Assembly: GCF_900115665.1 (NCBI RefSeq)
Contig: NZ_FOXH01000013.1
Span: forward strand, 1 to 64,000
Reading direction: 5' to 3'
DNA length: 64,000 nucleotides
Origin: Pseudarcicella hirudinis
GTDB lineage: Bacteria; Bacteroidota; Bacteroidia; Cytophagales; Spirosomataceae
Below are positions 52,516 through 60,054 of the stretch, one piece after another. The translations under genes were made by a program, and so were the position numbers. Within the stretch, counting starts at the first letter, position 1; every line of letters begins with the position of its first letter. The notes under the pieces are model-generated. The model was not told where the DNA came from. It saw only the letters and a list, made by a program, of their open reading frames with translations, and did no database searches.

Positions 52516-53496
52516 TTATTCGTGAAGACCTAAGAATCCGGGAGAAATTTCCAAAGCTTTCGGGGGCTTGCTATTGATCGTTCTACCATTCAGGACCTTC
52601 TCATAACAGCTAAGGTATGCCATGGCTGTTTGATTTATAGAAAAATTATCTGAGGCATATTCACGACAGATTTCAGGCTTAAATCTATCTAAATCCATTA
52701 ATTGATTTACCAGCTCAGCTTTAGAATTGGACAAAAAACCTACTTCTTCCGGAACCAGTTCAGGTAAAGAACCGTAAGGTGTACCAAATACGGCTGACCC
52801 GGTCACAAGACTTTCGATAATAGCTAATCCAAAAGGCTCGTGCCATAACACCGGAAAAATCAAGGCTTTTGAAGTGGAAAGAAGATTTAATTTTTGATCT
52901 CCGCCTACCATGCCATAAAAACGAACATGAAGGTCAGGGGTAAAGCGGAAACCCATCTTAAAATTCAAACGGGTTCCTCCCAGAACAACCAGTTTATTAT
53001 GGCTTCTTTTGGCAAGCTCAATAGCCCCTTTTACATTTTTAAGACGCCAGGCCGCTTTGGCAAGAAAGTGAGTGTGAGTACGTTTCTTGTTAAAATCAGA
53101 TATCCTGTACTCATCAAGGTCAATTCCGTTATATACAAATGCCTCAGACTGGTATCTGTTTGCGTGATTTTTTGAAACAAATACTGAATTCAGATCAAAT
53201 TCCTCAAAATTATTACGATTTCCATGAATAGTAACAATATATGGCTTTTTGAGAGGCTGATCGGGTTCATTGTTCAGATGAACCACGTCTATATAATCCG
53301 GAATTTGTTCATCAATCGATACATTTTCCTGAAATTCCAATACTTCTGCGAAAGGACAGGTTGAACCTTTTGCTGCCAAAAAACTAACTTTATGCCCCAT
53401 TTGGGAAAGCTGCTTCCCTAACCACCAGATCAGTCGCTCAGTACCTCCGTATTTTAAAGCAGGCAAAACGGAGTTTTGGCAAATAAGAATATTCAT
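52516..53496 (-). CDS. Glycosyltransferase family 4 protein
   Basis: 326 residues from the ATG at 53496 (MNILICQNSVLPALKYGGTERLIWWLGKQLSQMGHKV); an upstream ATG at 53535 adds 13 residues not typical of the family. GT-B pattern with KYGGTER near the N-terminus and the donor motif ALIFPVLWHEPFGLAIIESLVTGSAVFGTPYGSLPELV. First gene of the three-gene glycosyltransferase run. Confidence 0.88.
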   Translation of the reverse strand: MNILICQNSVLPALKYGGTERLIWWLGKQLSQMGHKVSFLAAKGSTCPFAEVLEFQENVSIDEQIPDYIDVVHLNNEPDQPLKKPYIVTIHGNRNNFEEFDLNSVFVSKNHANRYQSEAFVYNGIDLDEYRISDFNKKRTHTHFLAKAAWRLKNVKGAIELAKRSHNKLVVLGGTRLNFKMGFRFTPDLHVRFYGMVGGDQKLNLLSTSKALIFPVLWHEPFGLAIIESLVTGSAVFGTPYGSLPELVPEEVGFLSNSKAELVNQLMDLDRFKPEICREYASDNFSINQTAMAYLSCYEKVLNGRTINSKPPKALEISPGFLGLHE

Positions 53497-53684
53497 GAAT
53501 TTTTCAGATAAATTAATCTTCTGCAAAAGTAACAAAGTCTTTTGAGAAACATTTAAAAACAGCCTAATGTTGTAGTTTGCGAAATTTTAAATTACTTTCT
53601 TCGGAGATATCCTTAACTAATTCAGAAAGCCCGATATTATAGATACAACATTAACTGAATGGATAAGCAGCATATAACTTTACC

Positions 53685-56600
53685 TCAATTCATCTCCACA
53701 ATACTTCCCCGCTCTTCATCATTTCTGATTCTTAAAAAGCGATCTATTTCTTGCTGGAGGTCTTCAACATGGGAGATTACACCTACTATTCTGTTTTCCT
53801 TTCTCAATGATTTTAATGTCTCAAACACTTCATAAAGGGATTCTTTATCCAATGACCCGAATCCTTCATCTAAAAAGAAAAAATTGTGTTTGGAATGAGT
53901 TTGCATATGGATATTATCAGCCAGTGCCAATGCCAGGCTAAGAGCTACCTGAAATTTCTGTCCACCTGAAAGGGTTTTGATACCTCTCGTTTTCCCCTCA
54001 TTAAGGAGATCACGAACCAGAAAATCATATTGTGAAGGAGAGGATTCATAAATTTCCAGCTGTAGCTGATGCCTCGTCATTTTATGAAATCTCACATTCG
54101 CCTGGTTACACAGGTTTTGAAGGTGCATAGAAGAAACATAACTGACAAATCCGGAGCTTTTGAACAATTTGGATAATGTATCAATGTCTTTTCCCCGAAT
54201 GTCAAGCTTTTCTCTTTCTTTCAATAATTGCGCCTGCTCAGAAAGGTCTTTTCTTAGTTTTTCTGCCTGTGCATTCAGACTGCCTTCTTCTTTCCTTAAA
54301 TCGTTTAATTTTTGCCCCAGGCTCTCTATATCAACCCTGAGTTTCTCATGAATTTCTGCATCATATCGTAATCCTTTGGTATTTTCTTCCAATTCTTTTA
54401 ACCGGCTTAATGCGGTATGCAAAGTCTTTCTGAAATCATCAATCATCGCCTGCTCAGCTTCCGGATTTATATTCCATTCTAATATCTGAAGTATTTCCGA
54501 CTCTGTCTGAACTGATGAATTTAAAAGTTGCTCTTCAATTTTATGAAGAATTTCAGCAAGTGTTATATCATGTTGTTTTAGATTTTTCTGCAATGACGAA
54601 ATTTCACCGAAAAGTACATTTTGCTTATCACGATGTTCGAGAATCTGTTTGGTTAACTGTTCAAATTCATGGATAATCTGATTGTAAAAAGCCTGTTGTT
54701 TTTGCGATTCCTCCAGAATAGATTTTTTATCTTTTCCCTCAAAATCCGTAAGAGACAGAATTTTTACCTGACTTTTATAAAACTCAATCTCAGTTATTTT
54801 TGCTATAATGTCATTGTTAAGTTTTAACAATGCCGGTGTTATTTTCTCATCAAGGTGTTTTTGTGCATTTTCGATTTCAATATTTTTTTGAGAAATATCA
54901 GAATCCAGCTCTTTTATGGTCAGCCCTTGTTTTTTAGCATCTTCGAAAGCCTTTTTTACACTTTCATTGTCTTCTCTGGAAAACTCATTCCATGAAAATT
55001 TTACTTCATTTAGGGTAATAAGGCGGTTGTTTTCTGCCCATTTGGCTTTGATTTCTATTTTTCTGCTTTCAAAAAGAGCAATTTTAGCCTCAATTTCTAA
55101 GATAAAATTCTTCATTTTATCCAGGGCTTCCACCTGATTTCTGTACACTTTCTGCTGATTTTGAATTTGTAAAATAGCTGATTCAAAATCTTCTGATGCA
55201 TTTAAAACGTGAGGATGATGTGCTGCTCCACATAGGGGGCAAGGCTCACCCGGTTGCAATGTTTCTGCATATCTCTGAAGAGCTTGCTGTGTGCTAAAAT
55301 GTACAATTTCCTTATCAAGAAGCTCAGCTTTGCTTAAAAGACCTTGCCGGATTTCAGGGATTTTTTCAGGATATTCTGTTGAAGAAAACTGTTCAGTAAC
55401 TTCCGGGTTTAATTCCGTGAAAGTATTGGTGTAAATAAGTTCTTTTTCCTTTTTTAGTTTCTCAATTTCAGCAACTATAGAGTTGGCATCTTTCATTAAA
55501 GCCTCTTTATCTTTGAGAAGATTGTTTTTTATAACAAACCAATTTGAAACTTCTGAAACTCTTTCCAGGTCAATCTGACTGGCTTTCAGATGGTTTAATC
55601 GTTGTTCAGATTCCTTTTTCAGATTCTTCAGCTGAGCGATTTTCTCTTTCTGCTGATCTTCTGCCACCCGGCCTCTTTTAAGATTATTTTCAGCATCGGT
55701 ATGTATTTGCTGACATTCTTTAATTTTTAAGATTTTATCAAGCTCTTCCACTTCTTGTTTAATGGCATCACGATTCTCAAATTGAGGGGTTATTTTTTCG
55801 AGGTTTAGTGTTTTTTCCTCTATACTTATCCTGATTTGATTTTCCTGGGAAATTTTTAGTCTGAGGCTTTCAGAATCTCTTTGCAAATCGGCCAGTTTTC
55901 TTTGTTTTTCGTCAAAAAGTGGCCTGAAAACGAATTGGCTATATTGAAATTGCTTTAATCTTTCAGCTTTCCGGTCAAAATCAGGAGTTTGTTTTTTTAA
56001 TTCATCAGCCTGATTCTGTGTGAGTTGAAGTGATTCGAAAAGCTTCCCGATCTCCTCAAATTTCTTTTCATCATCCGATTTTGACAATAAGTCGGTATTA
56101 TTCAGTTGGATGAGCGTTTGAGTGTTTTTTAACGAACTTTCAGCTATTTCTAATTCTTCCGCCGCATTCTGACCAATCTGGCTTAGTTTTCCTGCTAAAT
56201 TTTCAAGTTGTTTTTCATTGATTTCCTTCAGAATTTTTGCTTTCGGAGCAAGATCATATTTTTCCAGCTGGAAAATATCATTCATCATCTGAGTTCTTTT
56301 AGATAAGGGCAACTCTATAAATTCCTGAAATCTGCCTTGAGGAATGATAATCGTTCTCTTAAAATTTTCATAGGTCAGTCCGATAATCTTTTCAGCGGCA
56401 TCATCAACGAGAATGGGCGACCAGTCATTTAATTCCGGCATCCATTGGTACGATTTCCGTTCGAGGGTTTTTACATCATTGAAGTTTTTACTGTTTCTCC
56501 TGCCTTTTACGGTAAATCTGTATTTATTATCATCTTTTCCGGCAGAACAGATAAAATCTATGTATAACTCATCCGACCGGAGATTCATCATGTTATAATT

Positions 56601-56798
56601 TCTGTCGTCACCGGATTTATTCATACGTTCGGTATCTCCATACAAAGCAAAAGTAATAGCCTCTAGAATGGAGGATTTCCCGCTCCCTACACTTCCGAAT
56701 ATTCCGAAAATGGAAGCTTCCGTAAGTTGTGTGAAGTCAATCTCCTGAGCTTCTTTGTATGAATATAATCCTTTGATTGTGAGTTTGACAGGTATCAT
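53685..56798 (-). CDS. sbcC: SbcC/Rad50-type exonuclease ATPase subunit
   Basis: 1037 residues from the ATG at 56798 (MIPVKLTIKGLYSYKE); the frame stays open to an ATG at 56873, adding 25 residues without family support. The N-terminal ATPase half has Walker A FGSVGSGKSSILEAI. Two long coiled-coil arms flank a zinc hook Cys520-Pro-Leu-Cys523 (GEPCPLCGAAHH). The C-terminal half has signature TLSGGQKFQVALSLALALAD and Walker B FFFLDEGFGSLD. With SbcD it forms a nuclease that trims hairpins and double-strand ends. sbcD is not beside it in this window (usually adjacent). Confidence 0.93.
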   Translation of the reverse strand: MIPVKLTIKGLYSYKEAQEIDFTQLTEASIFGIFGSVGSGKSSILEAITFALYGDTERMNKSGDDRNYNMMNLRSDELYIDFICSAGKDDNKYRFTVKGRRNSKNFNDVKTLERKSYQWMPELNDWSPILVDDAAEKIIGLTYENFKRTIIIPQGRFQEFIELPLSKRTQMMNDIFQLEKYDLAPKAKILKEINEKQLENLAGKLSQIGQNAAEELEIAESSLKNTQTLIQLNNTDLLSKSDDEKKFEEIGKLFESLQLTQNQADELKKQTPDFDRKAERLKQFQYSQFVFRPLFDEKQRKLADLQRDSESLRLKISQENQIRISIEEKTLNLEKITPQFENRDAIKQEVEELDKILKIKECQQIHTDAENNLKRGRVAEDQQKEKIAQLKNLKKESEQRLNHLKASQIDLERVSEVSNWFVIKNNLLKDKEALMKDANSIVAEIEKLKKEKELIYTNTFTELNPEVTEQFSSTEYPEKIPEIRQGLLSKAELLDKEIVHFSTQQALQRYAETLQPGEPCPLCGAAHHPHVLNASEDFESAILQIQNQQKVYRNQVEALDKMKNFILEIEAKIALFESRKIEIKAKWAENNRLITLNEVKFSWNEFSREDNESVKKAFEDAKKQGLTIKELDSDISQKNIEIENAQKHLDEKITPALLKLNNDIIAKITEIEFYKSQVKILSLTDFEGKDKKSILEESQKQQAFYNQIIHEFEQLTKQILEHRDKQNVLFGEISSLQKNLKQHDITLAEILHKIEEQLLNSSVQTESEILQILEWNINPEAEQAMIDDFRKTLHTALSRLKELEENTKGLRYDAEIHEKLRVDIESLGQKLNDLRKEEGSLNAQAEKLRKDLSEQAQLLKEREKLDIRGKDIDTLSKLFKSSGFVSYVSSMHLQNLCNQANVRFHKMTRHQLQLEIYESSPSQYDFLVRDLLNEGKTRGIKTLSGGQKFQVALSLALALADNIHMQTHSKHNFFFLDEGFGSLDKESLYEVFETLKSLRKENRIVGVISHVEDLQQEIDRFLRIRNDEERGSIVEMN

Positions 56799-57072
56799 TG
56801 ATGCGTATAAAATATCCTTGCGGGTATGAATCTTATTAATATGCAAATTAACCCGAAATGCTGGTTTTTTCAATGAAATATTCCGTTCAGGAAAAGGGGA
56901 ATGACCGTTGGATAAATATTTGACGAGGGGCAGATAGATTGTTGGAAGGATATACTAACTTCCGATGAATTAAATGTAATTGTCTGTAAAATAGTAAGTT
57001 AAATGTTATTTCTGAATATGGCTCAGGTATGAAATACTGAGTTTTTCCGACAAAATTCTAAACACTAAGCTT

Positions 57073-57792
57073 ATGGAAAGTAATTCAAATTTTACAAAAT
57101 GGCTTGCCGTAATAACCAGTATTTTTGCGTTGTTTTCATCTGTTCAAAGTTACTTTACAGACAAAAGTGTGAAGGCTTTGGAATCGGAGAATAAAAGATT
57201 CGATTTTAAAAAAGATACAGTGGATTTTAACAGAGACCGGGAGTTTAAGTTTAAAATCTATGAACTCGTTTTAAAAGCAATTGAAGATAAGAATGATACG
57301 CTTAAGCAAAATGCTGCCCGTGTTGTGGTTAGTGAGATGGTGGATAACAAAGATGCTGATTTTAAATTGGGATTGTTGAATATCATCAAATCGGCCGGAG
57401 GAAGTAAAAATATCAAAAGCCAGGCCAGTGAGGCGATTTATAAAGTTCAGGAGGCCCAGAAGCAGGAAGAGTTGCTCTTAGCTGATTCGAGGATTAAGGT
57501 TGATGTTTTTTATTTGGAAGACAAGCAGAATACAGCTGAACCCATTGCCCAGCAGATAGCCGATGCACTCAGGAAGGATTATAATACCCGTGTAAGATTA
57601 TTGCCGTCAAGAGTTAACAAAAGCAGTGGTTATCAGATTAGCAGTAATCAGATCAGGTTTGAAAAAAATGAAAGCCCGGTTGCAGAAAAAATCTTGCAGA
57701 CACTTTCCGCATCATACCCGGCTATCAGCTTTCAAAAGCAGTTAACAACCAATATTACCCAGAATTATCTCAGTATTTTCATTAGCCAGTAA
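57073..57792 (+). CDS. Membrane-anchored protein of unknown function
   Basis: 239 residues, not recognised. One N-terminal membrane helix (about 9-27, WLAVITSIFALFSSVQSYF) is followed by a charged helical stretch (about 30-135) with many Lys, Asp and Glu. The C-terminal alpha/beta part (about 145-239) carries KVDVFYLEDKQNTAEPIAQQIADALRKDY, QISSNQIRFEKNESPVAEKILQTL and ends SIFIS. The last part loosely resembles small alpha/beta domains such as the LytR C-terminal or SPOR type, but this is weak. It has its own terminator and stands divergent from sbcC. Confidence 0.7.
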   Translation: MESNSNFTKWLAVITSIFALFSSVQSYFTDKSVKALESENKRFDFKKDTVDFNRDREFKFKIYELVLKAIEDKNDTLKQNAARVVVSEMVDNKDADFKLGLLNIIKSAGGSKNIKSQASEAIYKVQEAQKQEELLLADSRIKVDVFYLEDKQNTAEPIAQQIADALRKDYNTRVRLLPSRVNKSSGYQISSNQIRFEKNESPVAEKILQTLSASYPAISFQKQLTTNITQNYLSIFISQ

Positions 57793-57815
57793 CTGATGAT
57801 TTAAAATAACTGAAT

Positions 57816-57853
57816 GGTGGATTTTCAGGTTGTAATGAAAATCCACCCTTTTT
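57816..57853 (+). terminator. Intrinsic terminator
   Basis: 11-bp stem GGTGGATTTTC / GAAAATCCACC, 10-nt loop, then C and five T. It ends the unknown gene and touches the fmt stop on the other strand. Confidence 0.85.
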
Positions 57854-58769
57854 AAAGATCAGAAAGTGTAAAACCTCTCAGAAATTCATCAATAAGCATT
57901 CTCTTTTTACCTTCTAGCTGTAATTCTTCGATCGACAGAAATCCGTCTCCGGTTCTGAAGTAAAGGTATTTTTTGTTATCCGAAAATATATTTCCCGGTT
58001 TTTCCGGAGAAAAGTCTCGGATAATTGCCGTTTTAAAGACCTTACAGTTTTTCCCGGCCAGAGTAGTCCATGCAGCGGGATAAGGAGCAAGTCCTCTGAT
58101 GAAATTATAAATCTGTTCTGAGGGAAGCTGCCAGTTGATTTCGCAGGTTTCTTTAAAAATTTTAGGAGCATGTTTTATTTCCACGTCTTCCTGCTGAGCA
58201 ATTTGCGGATAATTTCCTTCTTCTATTGCATGTACCGTTTTGAGAACCAGGTCTGCCCCTTTTTTCATTAATCTTTCATACAAATCACTCACATTGTCAG
58301 TGGTGGAAATAGGCTCTTTTTCCTGAAAAATAATTGAACCTGTATCAATTTCATGTTTTAGGAAAAAAGTGGTAATTCCTGTTTCTTTTTCACCGTTGAT
58401 GATTGCCCAATTGATTGGTGCGGCACCACGATACTGCGGAAGGAGGGAAGCATGTAAATTAAAAGTTCCTAAAGCCGGCATATTCCAGACTACTTCCGGA
58501 AGCATTCTGAAAGCCACAACAATCTGTAAATCGGCCTGATAAGATTTAAGTTCTTCCAAAAACTCCGGAGATTTTAGTTTTTCAGGTTGCAGAACCGGGA
58601 TGTTTACTGAAAGGGCATAGTTTTTTACCGCAGAAGTGCCTGTTTTCTGGCCTCTCCCGACAGGTTTATCAGGAGCAGTTATTACGGCTACAATGTTACA
58701 ATGATTCTCTACCAATACTTTCAGACTCTCAACGGCAAATTCCGGAGTCCCCATGAAAATAATACGCAT
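57852..58769 (-). CDS. fmt: Methionyl-tRNA formyltransferase
   Basis: 305 residues. It formylates initiator Met-tRNA with 10-formyl-THF. Signature stretches: RIIFMGTPEFAVESLKVL, TAPDKPVGRGQK, and NLHASLLPQYRGAAPINWAIINGEKETGIT with the catalytic Asn and His, then HEIDTGSIIFQE with Asp. The C-terminal OB-like tRNA-binding part (NFIRGLAPYPAAWTTL) is complete. The def gene is not adjacent. Confidence 0.96.
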   Translation of the reverse strand: MRIIFMGTPEFAVESLKVLVENHCNIVAVITAPDKPVGRGQKTGTSAVKNYALSVNIPVLQPEKLKSPEFLEELKSYQADLQIVVAFRMLPEVVWNMPALGTFNLHASLLPQYRGAAPINWAIINGEKETGITTFFLKHEIDTGSIIFQEKEPISTTDNVSDLYERLMKKGADLVLKTVHAIEEGNYPQIAQQEDVEIKHAPKIFKETCEINWQLPSEQIYNFIRGLAPYPAAWTTLAGKNCKVFKTAIIRDFSPEKPGNIFSDNKKYLYFRTGDGFLSIEELQLEGKKRMLIDEFLRGFTLSDL

Positions 58770-58929
58770 AATTTTATTTTTTTATCAATATTCAATCAAA
58801 AACCAGCTGATTTGAAGCTTACAAAGATTGTAAAAAACTGTTGCCAGCCCTGAGATTTTAGGAATGAAGATGTCTTGGTTTGTAGTATAGTTCAATAAAA
58901 TCTTTGTTAAGCACAATTGTAAAATTCTC

Positions 58930-58960
58930 TTTGACAAAGAGGAAAACTTTATTAACTTTG
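58930..58960 (+). promoter_or_regulatory. Consensus promoter of the leader RNA upstream of greA
   Basis: TTTG at 58930-58933, a 19-bp spacer and TAACTTTG at 58953-58960: a full match to TTTG-N19-TAnnTTTG. The start is expected near 58966. Confidence 0.8.
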
Positions 58961-58981
58961 TATTCTTCATTTCAAAAAAAT

Positions 58982-59020
58982 ATGAAACGAGCGATAATAA
59001 CTCAACAAAATCAAAGCTAA
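58982..59020 (+). CDS. Possible 12-residue leader peptide
   Basis: ATG to TAA encoding MKRAIITQQNQS, starting about 16 nt after the expected transcript start. Rich in Gln/Asn with no run of a single regulated amino acid, so classic attenuation is not obvious. It may be chance. Confidence 0.3.
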   Translation: MKRAIITQQNQS

Positions 59021-59057
59021 TTCCATTGTTCCTGCAAAGCTAAGTCAATTATCTTGT

Positions 59058-59083
59058 AGAACGGTCGGAAGCCGTTCTTTTTT
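59058..59083 (+). terminator. Intrinsic terminator of the leader RNA
   Basis: Perfect 7-bp stem AGAACGG / CCGTTCT, 7-nt loop, T-run of six. Confidence 0.85.
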
Positions 59084-59104
59084 GTTTGAATGAAGTCGCA
59101 GAGA

Positions 59105-59168
59105 TTGTCATTCTGACGCTAGTGAAGAAACCGGATTGTGCCGGTTATTCCTAAGTTCAGTATGACAA
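59105..59168. repeat. Palindromic REP/MITE-like element
   Basis: 64 bp with terminal inverted repeats TTGTCATTCTGA / TCAGTATGACAA (11 of 12 pairs) and an inner hairpin ACCGG / CCGGT (59130-59145). The TTGTCATTCTGA...GTGAAGAA start is familiar from non-coding palindromic repeats common in Bacteroidota genomes, stated from general knowledge. Only one copy in this window. Confidence 0.6.
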
Positions 59169-59219
59169 ATTTTTTTGGTATGGACTTAATATTGAATAAT
59201 TTAATAAAGAAATAACGCG

Positions 59220-59693
59220 ATGGCTAAGATACAATATTATACTCAGGAGGCATTTGATAAATTAAAAACGGAATTACATTATTTGAAAATTCAGGGACGT
59301 GCTGATATGGCTCGTCAGATTGCGGAGGCTCGTGATAAAGGTGATCTTAGTGAAAATGCTGAGTATGACGCTGCTAAAGATGCGCAGGGCCTGCTTGAGT
59401 TGAAAATATCTAAACTGGAAGATGTTGTTGCCAATGCGAGAGTTTTGGATGAATCAACTATTGATACCTCTAAAGTTTCGATCTTGTCAAAAGTTAAGAT
59501 TAAGAATAAGAAAAATGGCATGGAAGTTACCTATACCATCGTTTCCGAAGAAGAAGCTGATTTGAAAGCGGGTAAAATTTCTTTTGCTTCACCATTCGGG
59601 AAAGGTCTTTTAGGTAAAAAAGTGGGAGATATTGCTGAAATTCAGGCTCCTGCCGGAAAATTAGAATTTGACATTCTGGAAATTACCAGATAA
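59220..59693 (+). CDS. greA: Transcription elongation factor GreA
   Basis: 157 residues. The N-terminal coiled coil (EAFDKLKTELHYLKIQGRADMARQIAEARDKGDLSENAEYDAAKDAQGLLE) carries the conserved acidic tip DLSENAEYDAAK that activates cleavage of backtracked RNA in RNA polymerase. The C-terminal FKBP-like domain ends FASPFGKGLLGKKVGDIAEIQAPAGKLEFDILEI. Expression may depend on read-through from the upstream leader unit or on an unseen promoter in the 137-bp gap. Confidence 0.96.
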   Translation: MAKIQYYTQEAFDKLKTELHYLKIQGRADMARQIAEARDKGDLSENAEYDAAKDAQGLLELKISKLEDVVANARVLDESTIDTSKVSILSKVKIKNKKNGMEVTYTIVSEEEADLKAGKISFASPFGKGLLGKKVGDIAEIQAPAGKLEFDILEITR

Positions 59694-60054
59694 AAAGCAA
59701 TTTTCACCCGTTTAATCCGGAGAGAAGAAAAACATTCAGATACATTTCGCAGGCAGGACTTAAGGGTTCTGCCTTTTTTATTTACCCGGCAGAAACTCCC
59801 GTTTTGGACGGATACATCCATAAATCTCTCCGGATTTTCTGATTTATTCCGCATTGAGAAAATCATTTGCTGATAATGATTTCAACCATTGAGCGCTTTT
59901 TTGTAGATTTACTATTCCTTTATGCAATTTATAACCACTAAAATTCGTAGAAAGGACACTGTAACTGTTTGATATTCCTTTGATTTAGCTGATTAAGTCG
60001 AATATCCGGCGGGTTTCGGAACTTGTTTATCGTCTCTACCAAAGACTGAAATAT
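59694..60054. other. Intergenic region, greA / BatA-like gene
   Basis: 361 bp. Contains the greA terminator (59751-59779); no further ORF or clear promoter. A near -7 match (TTCCTTTG) precedes the BatA-like gene. Confidence 0.4.
59751..59779 (+). terminator. Intrinsic terminator of greA
   Basis: AGGCAGGAC / GTTCTGCCT stem (one G-T pair), short loop, T-run of six. Confidence 0.8.

Larger units (their letters stand above)
58966..59083 (+). ncRNA. Candidate ~115-nt small RNA or attenuated greA leader
   Basis: Delimited by the consensus promoter and a strong intrinsic terminator (59058-59083). No gene longer than 12 codons lies inside. It precedes greA by 137 bp, reminiscent of the E. coli greA leader RNA GraL, which is also released by a leader terminator. 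Sequence relation to GraL is not claimed. Confidence 0.6.
58770..59219. other. Non-coding region between fmt and greA
   Basis: 450 bp. It holds a consensus promoter (58930-58960), a short leader unit ending in a terminator (to 59083) and a palindromic repeat (59105-59168), listed separately. The fmt-proximal 150 bp show nothing else. Confidence 0.6.

Noticed and set aside
58785-58970. 61-residue minus-strand frame upstream of fmt
   Set aside because: No family resemblance, and it covers the consensus promoter of the greA leader unit.
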